From Isoetes taiwanensis (taxonomy: Eukaryota; Streptophyta; Lycopodiopsida; Isoetales; Isoetaceae): a stretch of DNA of 64,000 bases. The stretch lies in contig JAJEKV010000061.1 in NCBI GenBank assembly GCA_021234155.1, positions 2,877,950 to 2,941,949 on the forward strand, read 5' to 3'. Both the position numbers and the translations under genes were made by a program. The notes beneath the pieces are model-generated. The model was given only the letters and a program-made list of their open reading frames with translations. It was not told the origin of the DNA and ran no database searches. Of this stretch, positions 10,660 through 21,613 are shown one piece after another. Numbering within the stretch: the first letter of the stretch is position 1; each line of letters starts with the position of its first letter.

Positions 10660-10773
10660 CAATATTCTAGATTGTTCTGGAATCTAGATAGTTCTAGAAT
10701 GTTCTTGAAAGTTCTAGGATGTTCTAGCATGTTCTAGAACATTCTAGAAAGTTCAGATATTCCAGAAGCTTCA
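10660..10773 (+). promoter_or_regulatory. Second, eroded heat-shock element array
   Basis: A diverged copy of the 10294-10413 array. Most units keep 10 bases (for example GAATGTTCTT, GAAAGTTCTA, GAACATTCTA), but two or three small deletions break the phase. The sequence after both arrays also matches (GGTATGATCTGAGC and then GTTGGATT), so a larger block was duplicated. No TATA box follows this copy in the equivalent position. Confidence 0.7.
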
Positions 10774-12058
10774 GGTATGATCTGAGCCGTTGGATTTGGT
10801 AGCATATCTCGTATGTCCTGCTATGACCTGCGTGGTGTTCAAGAATGGTCCAAAGGCTCGTCAAGACGGGATTAACCTCCCCCCACCAAAGAACACTTTC
10901 GGACGAGAGAAAGGCAGGCACAGATTCAGTAGGGGGAAAACTAGGAACCTTGTCAAAATCATCCTGCCGGCTATGAGGACGAGCCTCAGAGTGATATTTT
11001 TGGATGAGATCTTGCCGATTTTTCAAAGCATCTGAAGTGTGTACCCCTATGGAAAGTGACGCGTATATTAGAAAGCCAGACTGCGACATATCTTCAAAAG
11101 CACGGTGAGCCTATGCGGGAACATACTGACATTTGATGAGCAGACAAGTCTGGAGACCAAAGGCACCAACACTGGCATTGGGATTACAATAATAAACAGG
11201 ACGTCGGCGGGCTATCGAACATGTGAGAAGGCACTTCAAAACGACACAAAAACCTGCTTGGCGGTGTACTGACGGATCAGGGGACGTGGCAGCTCGTTCC
11301 AGGAATTAGGTGAGTCCCCAGACAGTATGAGTAGGGAGTTGCCAACCTCGTTCATTAGGAATTTAGATCCAATGATCCAGGATTTCTCCTTCCTGCCATA
11401 CATTACGGAGCACAAAGCGTGGATCCCACCGAAGGTATGTAGAGATGTGCGTCGGGGTCCAATCAGCGTGACCAGCCAGAGCCTTGGTCCAAAAGGAGAG
11501 CGCCAGTCCGAAGTAAGAAACTGACGGCGTGGAGGTGCTCCCAATGATGCATAAAGGGTATCATGCTGAGGAGGAGGCTGCATCATAGGCTATTGAGCTT
11601 GATCATGGAACTCTTGAAGTAGATCAGCATCCAGAGTTTGACACTATAAGGATGCTCTCTAGGCTAGGAATATTCCTCTACCATTAATGCACCCATTAAT
11701 TAGCCACCCTTATTTATAGTTAGTCCCTAATTATTATAATATTTTTAAAATTCGAATTTCTCTAATGGTTTGGTGTGTTAATTATGAAGTCATGTCATTT
11801 TTCACCCGGGTCTTGGATTGGAATGTTTTTTCGACCCACTTTGGATGAAATTTGAGGCTCATGCATAATTTCCACTCCAATTTAACTAAATTGTTGATTC
11901 GACTCATTCATTTTCCCTGCATCTATAATTTAGCCTAACTCTATGACCCTACTACTTAGGTTCAATGCTAAAATTTTCTATTCCATGCTCTACTAGGCTG
12001 CTTATACTACTTAATCAGGGATATGGTCGGCGCTAGGTTTTAGTCAACCAAGAACATT
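10774..12058. other. Unassigned, possible retroelement leader
   Basis: Two minus-strand open frames, 10724-11089 (121 codons) and 11236-11586 (116 codons), have no recognisable domain. They lie where the gag of the minus-strand element primed at 12059-12070 would start, so they may be eroded gag. No zinc knuckle or capsid motif supports that. The left frame overlaps the second heat-shock array. Confidence 0.3.
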
Positions 12059-12070
12059 GCTCTGATACTA
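12059..12070 (-). other. Primer-binding site for initiator tRNA-Met
   Basis: On the minus strand this reads TAGTATCAGAGC, one mismatch from the plant iMet primer site TGGTATCAGAGC. It directly abuts the LTR at 12072-12831, which fixes that LTR as a 5' LTR of a minus-strand element. Confidence 0.7.
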
Positions 12071-12071
12071 T

Positions 12072-12831
12072 TGTGGCATTCCCCACCAAATATACGACGC
12101 CCGGTCGTACATCTCGCAGGAAATCCCCCATCCAGCCCTTCAGCCGCATGGGCCCTCCGTCTATCCCGCACTCTAGGTATCCCTAGCGCGGGAAGGGGAC
12201 ATGAAGGTGCCTTGCGCGCCCTTTCCCTATGGGCTCCTATAATAGTGGAAGCATAATATAATGTCAGCACTAAAAATAACAATACATCCAACTATCTCGA
12301 AGGGTAGCACATCCAGACATCCATAGGTACATCAAAAATATCAACATATCATAAAACATAAGGGCTCCTACCCAGGCTCAGACTCATAAAGGAAGTAGAC
12401 TGATGGCTGGGCCTCAAGATAGAGCAGACTGAGATATAACAATGGCGGGGCTGGCTATAGACAATGGCTAGGGTTGACCACTCCATCCGCCCCTCCTGTG
12501 CATACTTTGCGAAACGGAGTTCTGAGCGAAGAACAGGTCTGAAGGTAGGTGGATCTGAAAAGTGGCTTAGTTAGGGTTAAGGTACTTATAGGTTAGGGTT
12601 CCATGTCATTGCCACATGGCTCCAATGGGATACTTCCATGTGGCGGGTGCCCAATAGGGTAAGGCCATGTGGAAATGGCCCTAAGCCTAAGGTTGACTAA
12701 GTTATATGAATAACTTAGCCATGCTTCTCTTTTCACCCTCAATGGTGTACAAGGCTACTCAAGTAGACTTGTACACTGATGTGGCCCATAAATATACGTA
12801 TTTATGGCATATATTTCCGGGGAACATCACA
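12072..12831 (-). mobile_element. LTR of a minus-strand retrotransposon
   Basis: A 760-bp LTR bounded by TGTGGCATTCCCC on the left and GGGGAACATCACA on the right, which are imperfect terminal inverted repeats, with a primer-binding site one base to its left. The right ~320 bp match the truncated LTR at 6726-7091. On the minus strand its first ~85 bases repeat the two-hairpin layout of that LTR and of the LTR at 42037. No matching partner LTR with a target-site duplication was found, and the internal region to the left carries no clear gag or pol. Confidence 0.7.
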
Positions 12832-15200
12832 CATAAGATAGATAGATACAACCAAATTTAATATTCAGATTATATTGCTACTCAAACAGCGAACTCAAAA
12901 GTTCAATTTAATGCTGATGGAGTACGAGAAGGAAATGACAATCACAAATCCCACTTAACAGGTTAGTAGGATTTGAATATGGGTAACTACAATAGTAGCA
13001 CATGCTACATATATGCATTAAATAACCACATCCGATAGTGGCTTATTCCTTTGGGAACAATGATCAAGTCATAGTGACTGGCCATAGCCATTACAAATAA
13101 GTAGCTGACACTGGAATCACCACCCTAGTCATGTCTGAACACACCTTTGGCCGTTTGCATTAGCCATTTGCATTTCTAAGTAAGACATCAAATTTGGGGT
13201 CCCCTTACTAATTTTCAAACATATATTTGGCCTTTTCATTTATGACTAACACATCAAATTAATGTTTGACTTTGCCAATTTAAGGATTAAAATTTTAGTA
13301 AAATCCTAGTTTGATAGAGAAAGTTTTAGAATTTAATATTATGAGCAGAATGAGTTTTGAAGTCATTATCAGGTTTGGAATCATCTGCAATTGTGGATGC
13401 CTTTGAATTTGCATAACCATAAAACAAAGATGGATGAAATAAAAGGTGACTCATAAAACAAAGCTGGATGGATATTGAAATAAAAGGCGGATGAATCATA
13501 AAACAAAGATAGACGGATATTGAAATAAAAGGTGTTTTGAAATACTATAAAACTTTGAATTTTTTTCAAGATACCACAGGATCAAAGATGCCACAGGACA
13601 TCTGATGGGGCTCAAATGGAAAGGCTTATCACCAATGCTAAAGGACTAACATAACAAATGGATATCAGATATTACTGTCTATCATATTGTTATACCGTTA
13701 TATATCTTATACTGCTATATGTCTATCAGATTGTTAGTTTGTATTATGGTCTTGATACTTGTTTCATCAGTGGCTAAGGAGGTGTTGAAAGGAGATATAG
13801 GATCATGGACACAGTTGTAGAGAAATCAGAGGAGAAGAGGTTTGTTATATGTTGGTTTTTAGTTTGGCCATTTCATTTGCGAAGCTTGTATATCATGAAA
13901 TTTTTAACTTACCAGTTGTTTCTTTACCAAACCTAAGACTAGCAAATGAAGGCTTGGATATTTAGACGAAGGCTTGGATTTTTGAATAAAGACAACTCTT
14001 GCTGAACGTGGCAAACAAATTCTTGTTGAACATGGCAAATTCTTGCTGAACGTGGTAAACAAATTAAACTTAATGGCACCTTCCCTTGCCAAGAACAGTG
14101 GGGGCATAGGCAGATGCATCTCCAGTAATAGTGCTGAATGTAGCAGAGAAGGATCCACACCAATTACAAGCATTGCTGATGATGCAGTTGAAGAACAACA
14201 AGCTCCTTTAACTGAGGAAGATATAAAAGACTTGGAGGACATGTCAATCTCCAACTGTCTATTATTTGGATTTTTGGAAGCGTAGTTACAAATGGGATAT
14301 ATCCAAGAAGAATATTGCAGACTATCAATTTTGTTTATGTTCTGGTTGTAGTGTTGCTTGTAGTGTTCACACTACAAAGGTAAAAAAACACTCTGCTCAA
14401 TTTCCTTGACATTACTTCAATTCTTATGCTCATGCGATACAAAGGGTGGGGATACTTTGTACACATTATTTATGGCTTCATGTAGACATGAAATAGTAAG
14501 TCAATCTCCAATTTTCTATGACTGCGTATGCATGTTGTTATACTCAAATGTTCTTTTATGCAAACTGAGAAGTAATTGTTAAGCATGCAATGTGGTATAT
14601 ACAGTTCAAGATTTTTTGGTCTAAAGGTGCACTTCTGCATTTCTTTCAATTGTGAATATTAGATAGCATATATGGTCAAATAGACCTTTAAAAAGCATTT
14701 CTAAAATCTCTACAATTCTATTGTAAAAAAAAAAAAATTTTAAATAATATTAACCACACAGGTTCTTTAATTTACTCAAGGCAATAAGTGCCTGCAATAT
14801 AATAATATGAATTACAATGAGTTACTTTCATATTACGCAAGCCCAATGAGTTGATAAAGACCAAGCCCAGCTCTTAAATAACAGAGATCTATCCATATGC
14901 CATCCATGGCTACGCTTCCATCTTCTCTCCATCCTCATGCTTTTCCTCTCGTGCCCTTCAGTATAGCCACCTCGTCCACATTTTGTTTGGACTCATATAG
15001 CCAACAAACTTGAATGAAAGATCTGTATACAATTAGAAGGAAAAGAATACTCATTTTTATTATTGAAGCCTCAGATAAAAACACTATTGATGCCCAAGTT
15101 AAGACGATGTTAATTCTGATCTAAAGCTCGTTTCTGGAGGCAGAATAAGCTCAGACTTGGTTTTCCTCCATGTACTGTTAAAAATAAGTTTTAAAATACT
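12832..15200. other. Intergenic, nothing recognised
   Basis: AT-rich, no assignable gene. A short plus frame near 14043-14285 is preceded by a local repeat (CTTGCTGAACGTGGCAAAC, about 13996-14060) and has an acidic, Ser-rich composition without a known motif. A trace of repeats AATAAAAGG and ACAAAGATGGA is seen near 13430-13530. Confidence 0.4.
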
Positions 15201-15210
15201 GAACATGCTA

Positions 15211-15308
15211 GGTGAAAGATGCATTGGCTCAATTTGATGCAGCACTTAGAACAAATTCTAATGCTGAAGTGGCTTTGGCTGCCTACTATAAGAAAGCATG
15301 TTGCCATG
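15211..15308 (+). pseudogene. Exon-like fragment of a TPR protein
   Basis: After a plausible acceptor (CATGCTAG at 15203-15210) one frame reads KDALAQFDAALRTNSNAEVA followed by LAAYYKKACCH. That has the helix-turn-helix spacing of a tetratricopeptide repeat and resembles plant organellar TPR proteins with an AYYNKACCHAY-type segment. The similarity stops at the CCH, and the frame then reaches a stop. No neighbouring exon was found. The assignment is from memory of the family and is weak. Confidence 0.3.
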
Positions 15309-15819
15309 ATACAACAACCATTGATTGACTTTATAATGACAAGCACCCTAGAAAAATATATGCATTCACTTAGATTCAACCACATGACATGTAAGTTAAT
15401 TCTTACTTGCTTGTATAATCTTGGAGTTGATTGATTATGCATGGATTATCTGAATAAATTGGCATAAAGTATCCTATTTCTCCTTGATTGTGATCAAGGT
15501 GTATTGGCACAAGTTCTCATCGGCCCAACTTTGAAATAACAGAGATCTAAGACCAAGCCCAACTCTGAAATAACATCCATCATGGCCAATATATTTTTCA
15601 GGTTTCATTGGCAGTATATTCTAGATCAAAGCAAATCTAGTTAGGAGGAGAGTTTGCCCATTAGAACTACCTAAGAAGCATTAGAATTGCCCATTAAAAC
15701 TCTCAAAGTTTTATACATCAAGTTAAGATGCTTTCAAGTTTGAAAATAGAGAATTAAACAACACAAAGAATTATAACAAACAACACAAAAGCTGAAACTG
15801 TACAAACAGTACTCCTATG

Positions 15820-16594
15820 TGCATCCCAACATCTATAGCTTCTTCACAAGTTATTTGAATGACGCATCCATACTCTCCATGATCTTCGGCTGCTTAGTGT
15901 CCCAGAAATTGAACTTTTCACGCATTTTTTTCTGTCCTTCTTCCAACTTCACAAGCAGATTTTTCTTTTTGTTATCTCTGCGAACACGTTTTGTTAGGAC
16001 ATTCTCTTTGTTTTCAATAGCATCCACCAAATCATATTTTCTTCCTCTTTATTAATGGCACCTCCATGGACTGCTTTGCTTACATTTGCCCTTGTCCCCA
16101 TGTACTCGTCTATCAACTTGTAGAATTTGAATTCTCTTCTATCAGTGCTGCCTATCTTTGGCATATTGTTTGTTTACGTGCATCCATTTTTTGCAACGAG
16201 CTTCCGAATCTTTATCAAACTTGGGGCAAACAGCAACCAGCTTTGTCAACACTGTTTTTCAAAGATCGATTCCTTGCTTTGGTGGCTTAGAAAACTCATC
16301 CACCATTCCACCACGGATGTGAATCAAGGATGTTGTCTAAACATCATCACATCGTTCAAACCTTTTATCCTCTTCTCTTGATTGACCTTCTTGCTTCCCA
16401 ATGATCTTTCCCTTTCGTTTAGGTGCCTGTGGTTTTGCAAGCACCTTTTCCTTAACTTCATCCAAGTTTATCACATGATGATTCAATGCAACAGGAGATG
16501 GCAAGGTTGAAGTTTGAGGTGGTCTAACACCATATAAAAACCCTGGATGAAATCTTGGATAAGATCCATGTTGAAAACCTTGTATTGGAAACAT
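15820..16594 (-). pseudogene. Decayed trihelix/Myb-like remnant
   Basis: Minus-strand frames broken by stops include ARCKKWMHVNKQYAKDR and then FKFYKLIDEYMGTRANVSKA, a pairing seen in plant SANT/trihelix-type DNA-binding proteins, many of them transposon-associated. Charged coiled-coil-like sequence follows (KKKNLLVKLEEGQKKMREKF). The rightmost frame (16337-16594) is Pro/Lys-rich and may be an N-terminal linker. At least two frameshifts are needed to join these parts, so it is called a remnant. Confidence 0.35.
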
Positions 16595-16615
16595 TGACGA
16601 TGGATAATTGGCAAA

Positions 16616-16636
16616 GGAAGGAAGGAAGGAAAGAAG
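16616..16636 (+). repeat. GGAA-type microsatellite
   Basis: Short run of AAGG/AAAG units, about five copies, upstream of the mL54 gene. Confidence 0.6.
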
Positions 16637-16847
16637 GTATTTTTATCGTTTGGACTAGCAAATGGATTGTTTACACTTCGTGGACAAGTCACAAATAGAC
16701 CCCATTTAATGGAATCTCATGCGTGTGGAGAATTGCAGACATAACGCTATTGGATACTTTATTAACTGAAGTGGAATCGGGGCCTAATTCTGATTTTTTG
16801 CTCAGCCGTTGGATCCGCGGATAGGTAAACCCTTGAAACTTTTGGCT

Positions 16848-16865
16848 ATGGCGGATTTGGCATGA
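16848..16865 (+). promoter_or_regulatory. Five-codon uORF overlapping the mL54 start
   Basis: ATG GCG GAT TTG GCA TGA. Its stop overlaps the main start in the string ATGATG, so the uORF terminates within the first codons of the mL54 frame. It is seen directly. Whether it is in the transcript is unknown. Confidence 0.45.
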
Positions 16866-17260
16866 TGTTGGGTGGGGGAGCTAGGGCAAGGGCGCTCCAG
16901 GCCGTGGCTCAAGGTCTAAGGGCATCAGGAGCTTCTGCAAAAGGCGGAGCTGGAGGAAAGAAAAAGAAGGGTGGTGCCGGAGCTGGCGAAGCAAAACGTG
17001 CAGGCCCTACGGTAGCTAAGGAGATCAGGGCCAAAGCTACAGTTGGAGCTAACATACTCAAAGATGGTTCTGACCCTCCCATTAAGGCTGATTCCGAGTA
17101 TCCCGATTGGCTTTGGGGTCTTCTGGATAAGCAACCTCCTCTTAGTGAGTTGGAGCGGAAGGATTGGAAGACAATGGATGTGGAGGACTTAAAACGCCTT
17201 GTTAAGCTGGATAATCGGAAGCGGATCAAAGAAGTGAATCAACTGAGGGCGAAGAACTAG
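16862..17260 (+). CDS. Mitochondrial ribosomal protein mL54
   Basis: A 132-codon intronless frame. Residues 1-45 form a basic, Ala/Gly/Lys-rich leader without acidic residues before about 45, typical of a mitochondrial presequence. The conserved body contains VGANILKDGSDP, then SEYPDWLWGLLDKQPPLSEL, then EDLKRLVKLDNRKRIKE, ending RAKN. This matches the L37/mL54 family of mitoribosomal large-subunit proteins (Pfam Ribosomal_L37), and length is normal for plant members. The protein would sit in the large subunit of the mitochondrial ribosome. Two ATGs overlap at the start; the first is used. Just after the stop, CCTG|GTAAGT at about 17267-17276 looks like a splice donor, suggesting an intron in the 3' UTR, with a possible acceptor at TATTACAG before 18539. 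Confidence 0.9.
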   Translation: MMLGGGARARALQAVAQGLRASGASAKGGAGGKKKKGGAGAGEAKRAGPTVAKEIRAKATVGANILKDGSDPPIKADSEYPDWLWGLLDKQPPLSELERKDWKTMDVEDLKRLVKLDNRKRIKEVNQLRAKN

Positions 17261-19652
17261 ATTCAACCTGGTAAGTTCTATTATAGACTGAAAAGGAATG
17301 CTTTGATAATTTAGTGGAATTTGGACTGGTCGGGAAATTCTTTTCTAAATTCATTAGAATGCACGAATTTTTTCAGCAACATAACATAAGCCTCAGATTG
17401 AGATACTGAGGAGTAACAAATGGAATGAACGCTTATCAGACCTGTGTAGGGCTTGTCAAGCATCCTTAATTGCTCTATGATTCTATCCATTCATCTTATT
17501 AATTGTGTAGGAAAAAGATGAAAGGTTATATTAACAAGAGCATCGGTGACTGCAGGCCTACAATTTTACATAGGAGTCTCTTGTCCTCCAACATTGCTTG
17601 GATAAATTGATCAAGCAACTTCTTCTGAGCCAACTGTATTGATCTAACTGTAGCAAACTCAGTAGGTGTACAAATATTTACCTGGCCTTCTGTATGAGAT
17701 TCTTATACTTATAATCGTCCTTAAGCCTTAGATTGATAGGAGCCAAAACTACAAAATTAACCCAATGATAATGCAGCCATCAAGAGAGCTGGTATCATCT
17801 TGTTCATAGTTCTTGTGAAAGCATTATAGCTTATTCTGAGACGTCAAGAATTGTGTCTCAAATGTCTTTAATGCGTGATATTATGCCTATGACTTTTAAT
17901 GTGTGATATTATGCCTATGATTGGATATTGACTTTCTTCCGTCACCAGGCAAGATGCGGTCTAACAGTTGCCTGAGGCCCCTGAATTTCCAAAACCTTTA
18001 ATCTGCTAAGGAAACCCTATCATTTGACTCTCCTGATTGAAATGACTTGGAGGATGTGGCACGTAAAACGAAATCTAATCAAGTGAACTTTACATATCTT
18101 TGCTGCCATGCCAATTTAAGATTGAGTAGACAAGCATGAGGCATAAATCATGCGTTTAAATAGGCTTTATCTCTACTCCTTAAATAAAAACATCAACTCA
18201 AAATTGAGTAGACAAGCATGAAGTCCTTAGAGCTCATGCTGAATTATAATTTTCATATTCGTCTTTATAAGCGTCTATTTCCGATTTGATAATGTGAGTA
18301 GGAAACTACAGCCACTATGAAGCTGTTAAGTGGCTTTGTTGGTTTTCAAGTTATGTCGATATTGACCCGTGTAAATGGCTAAGCTGGTGTGATGTGACCC
18401 AAACTGTCCTTTATGTTTATTGGATGTGTCTACCAGTAGTACTTTCCTGGAGGATCTCTCCATGAAATAATTTTACATTGCATTTTAATGAAATCCACAA
18501 GTTTGAGCTGATATGTTTATATTTTTGGATATTACAGGATGTATCTCAAAGAAGGAGCTTTAATTTGTTTGGTGTTGCCTGGGGTTTGACTCGTGGCTGT
18601 CACTACATCAGTGTTGCAACACAGCTAAGATCAATTCTTGGTTTCATATTTACGACAGAAGCAGCATAAATTACAAAGTGAAAAATATTCTGGTAGGTAA
18701 GAAAGCATGTAGTGGCACTTCATATCAAGATGTAATTTTTGGCTTCAATGCTATTTCTACTGTATGATGTGAAGCTAAGGTTTTGCAATGCAAGTTTCTG
18801 CCTGTTAATGTTTTCTTTTGGAGGACTTACCAGATTCCTGTTAATGTTTTCTTTTGGAGGACTCACCAGATACAATAATGTTAAACTACAGGAGCTTCTT
18901 CAATATGTGTCATGGTTTACAATGCATCATTCTACACCACATGTTGATCAATCTGAACAAACTGATTGGCATGAAGAAGAGAGATATGGATTCTAATGCA
19001 ACAAAACGTGTTTGCATCTAAGATAGATTTTAGGGCAATAAAACGTGTTTCTACCTTTTTCCCCTTTTTGGACTCTTTTTGGATTGCCTTTGGGAGACGA
19101 TTCTTCGAGGTTGGACTTTTGGATTTGAAAGCTAAGATCATGCAAATTTGGATCTATAACAGTTTCAAGGGTTGTGGTTTATTTAAAGGAATATGCATAT
19201 AAGGATCCCATACTTTGAGAGGCTCTGGACATTTATATTGACACATGGTATGTATGATGAGATGCTTCTAAGGAGAGAAAAAATGTGGATAGGGACGACA
19301 TTTTGATAGAAGATGCTAATGTTGTTCTTATGACACTTGGTATGTATGATGAGATGCTTCCAAGGGGAGAAAAAAGGTGGATAGGGACGACATTTTGATA
19401 GAAGATGCTAATGTTGTTTTTATGAAAACGACCTATGACTTATATTAAAAACTCAAAAAGTTAACACTTTGGTTAGCAATTAGATGAGATGGAGACAAGA
19501 TCTCCACATCTCATCTTTATCATCATGATGGCATGGACACCAAATATTGATCATATAATCTAATCCTTAATCTCCCGAAGTATGTGATCCTGGGAGTAGA
19601 GGAAGCATTTTTGAATAGTAAGCGTTTATGATTAGAGATGGCACCGACTTTT
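17261..19652. other. 3' UTR candidate and intergenic repeats
   Basis: No coding gene. A 36-bp tandem duplication (CTGTTAATGTTTTCTTTTGG and following) lies at about 18800-18872. A ~94-bp tandem duplication containing GATAGGGACGACATTTTGAT lies at about 19246-19430. A possible last untranslated exon of the mL54 gene could begin near 18539. Confidence 0.4.
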
Positions 19653-20330
19653 CTAAATGGTCCAGCAGAGCCAACGCTCGTGTAATATGGAGTTTTTTAG
19701 GCCTTGGCCAACATCCAGGGAGTGAAACAAGGGGAATTTGCTGGCTGATGAGATGCGATTGAAAACAAGACTGGATCTATGCTCATGTTGTATGAACATT
19801 GTCATATCACACAAGACAAAGCTATGTTCAATAGTCTCAGGCAACAACTTGCATACAGGGCAGAGTGGGCAACAACTTGCATACAGGGCAGAGTGGGCTG
19901 ACTCGTGGCTTAAATGAAGGGACTTTCGCATTTCCTCTAGATGCAGTTCCACATGCAATAAAGATGCCCCTCTTGCACCGCCAATGCCCAATGAGAAGAT
20001 GGGGGCAAGGGGGAGCAACATTAGGAATCTATGGCAATGTTGAACAACCAAATATCTCTACTAGTTTTTTAAATCCGCTCCTCTTCGTGGTCAGGCATAA
20101 GACGGATGTTATCTGCGACAATTTCCCATGCATGAAAGTCATGCGAAGTGAGAATGATATTTTCCACGAAATGCCTGCCAAGTGAGAAGCCGCTTATTAT
20201 AATACCATGCATCAAGCGTGGAAACGCCAGTACGCTGCCATCTCTTCTGAGCTCTTGGGTGCAAATAGGCCACAAGCAGGGATGATCAAAGGGAAGCCAT
20301 AAAAAGGGAAAGACCTTTACATGCAACGCA
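19653..20330 (-). pseudogene. LINE ORF2 zinc-binding remnant
   Basis: The minus strand carries CPVCKLLPETIEHSFVLC (C-x2-C-x8-H-x4-C), the pattern of the reverse-transcriptase zinc-binding domain at the C-terminus of plant LINE ORF2. It is preceded to the right by a broken frame (20069-20326) containing FHAWEIVADNIRL. A 28-bp segment with GCAACAACTTGCATACAGGG is tandemly duplicated at 19843-19901 and inserts extra residues just before the motif. No RT catalytic core is present. Confidence 0.5.
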
Positions 20331-20854
20331 TCGGGTCAATAAGTAATAGGACCTTTTAACTTGTGAAAGTCAAGGTCATGAGTTCGAGTATGGCTAACAT
20401 CAGTCTAGTAATGGGAATTTTAAAAATCCATTACCTTGAGGATACAAGTTCAAGATTGGCTATTTATTTTATGCAATCACATGGAGCAACTCTTTGCATA
20501 AGATATCGCAGCCTGGAGTGGATTCAGATTAGCTTCATGTGGGACATGTACTATACAAAATAGAATAGAATGGGTTTTATTGTCCATGGAGATGTATGTG
20601 ATGAGTAAATGATTCAAGTCCTTCAAAAAGAAAAATAAAATAAAATTACATGTTATAATTTTCTCAATTCTTGCTCAGCTTTTTATTCTTGGTAGGTACT
20701 TCTCCAAGCCTTTAACACATAGCAATTCAAAAGGAGATAGTGAATCTCCACATGTACATGCACGTTTAAAACATGGAGCTGAATTCACAGACCTGAATAA
20801 GCAAGAATTAGCTATTCAAGATATGCTGGTGCTGCATATAGTAAAGTTACTAAC

Positions 20855-21613
20855 CTGGACAACATCACTAGTAGTTTCATTGGATTGCATAAAATGATAG
20901 CAATGTATATAAAACATTGCAACTTTCCAGGTCTCCCTAGACAAAAGTCCACGGAACACATCTGCAAATTATGGCATTAGTCCAAGTTAAACATTAATAA
21001 TGGCATGACCCTACATCAACATCTTCATATGAAAATAACTACATTTTTGCCATTAATTATATGGCTTCGAAAGTTTGTGTACCTACCTAGAAATGTAATT
21101 GCTGGCAAATTCATCACAACATGATCAAAATATTCCCTCGAAATACTTCCAAGAGATCTTGCAACTTCTCTACCATAACAAACCCGCTTCACACTTCCAG
21201 TGTTGTCTCCTAGATGAGCACTTCAAAAATGTAGCAAAACAGGCACCTCTTGGTCTAGCAGGTACATAACTCGTGTAACAAGCGTGCTTACTCTTTCTCC
21301 TTTGCATTGACAGTTTGACGATCAATTGAAATGATTTTGACTCTCAAAGCATCAGCATCTAGAAGCTCAAGCTCTGCATAGCCGTTCAAAACAGATCCTT
21401 TGAGATGCTCCAAATCATTGTTGTCGTCTAAAAAAGCAATCTTTGCATTCTCAATAGGCACTGTCATTATGTGATACATTTATCCACGGGATCCATATTG
21501 TAAGTCCAACTTTGTTCCTCTCACAATTCAACTGTAAATAATTGACACTTGCTGGATTGAAGTCGTTCGCACGCATCTGTTTAATGCTGTTGGTATTGGA
21601 TATAGGCCAATTC
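20855..21613 (-). pseudogene. TRM5-like tRNA m1G37 methyltransferase fragment
   Basis: Three minus-strand pieces read like the catalytic half of TRM5, the SAM-dependent enzyme that makes m1G37 in tRNA. (1) 21292-21613: after an acceptor (TTTACAG), IGLYPIPTALNRC in one frame and RANDFNPASVNYLQLNCERN plus KV in the next, equivalent to the GVGPF...ANDLNP...NKV region, then YNMD in a third frame. (2) 21087-21220: SISREYFDHVVMNLPAITFL, including the NLP motif. (3) 20855-20961: VFRGLLSRETWKVAMFYIHC followed by YHFMQSNE. The donors GTAAGC, GTAGGT and GTTAGT and the acceptors GAAG and TTGCAG join pieces 1-2 and 2-3 in frame. Upstream and final exons were not found. The frame changes inside piece 1 suggest a pseudogene, sequencing errors, or an unrecognised small intron. 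Confidence 0.6.

Noticed and set aside
10724-11586. Two minus frames as gag of the 12-kb LTR element
   Set aside because: The position fits, but no motif supports it and one overlaps the heat-shock array; left as unassigned.
6726-12831. One complete minus-strand element between the two related LTRs
   Set aside because: The left LTR is truncated and lacks a purine tract beside it, there is no target-site duplication, and the interior carries plus-strand Gypsy coding remnants.
20340-20420. Possible SINE B box (GAGTTCGAGTA)
   Set aside because: No A box at the right distance and no tail or target-site duplication.
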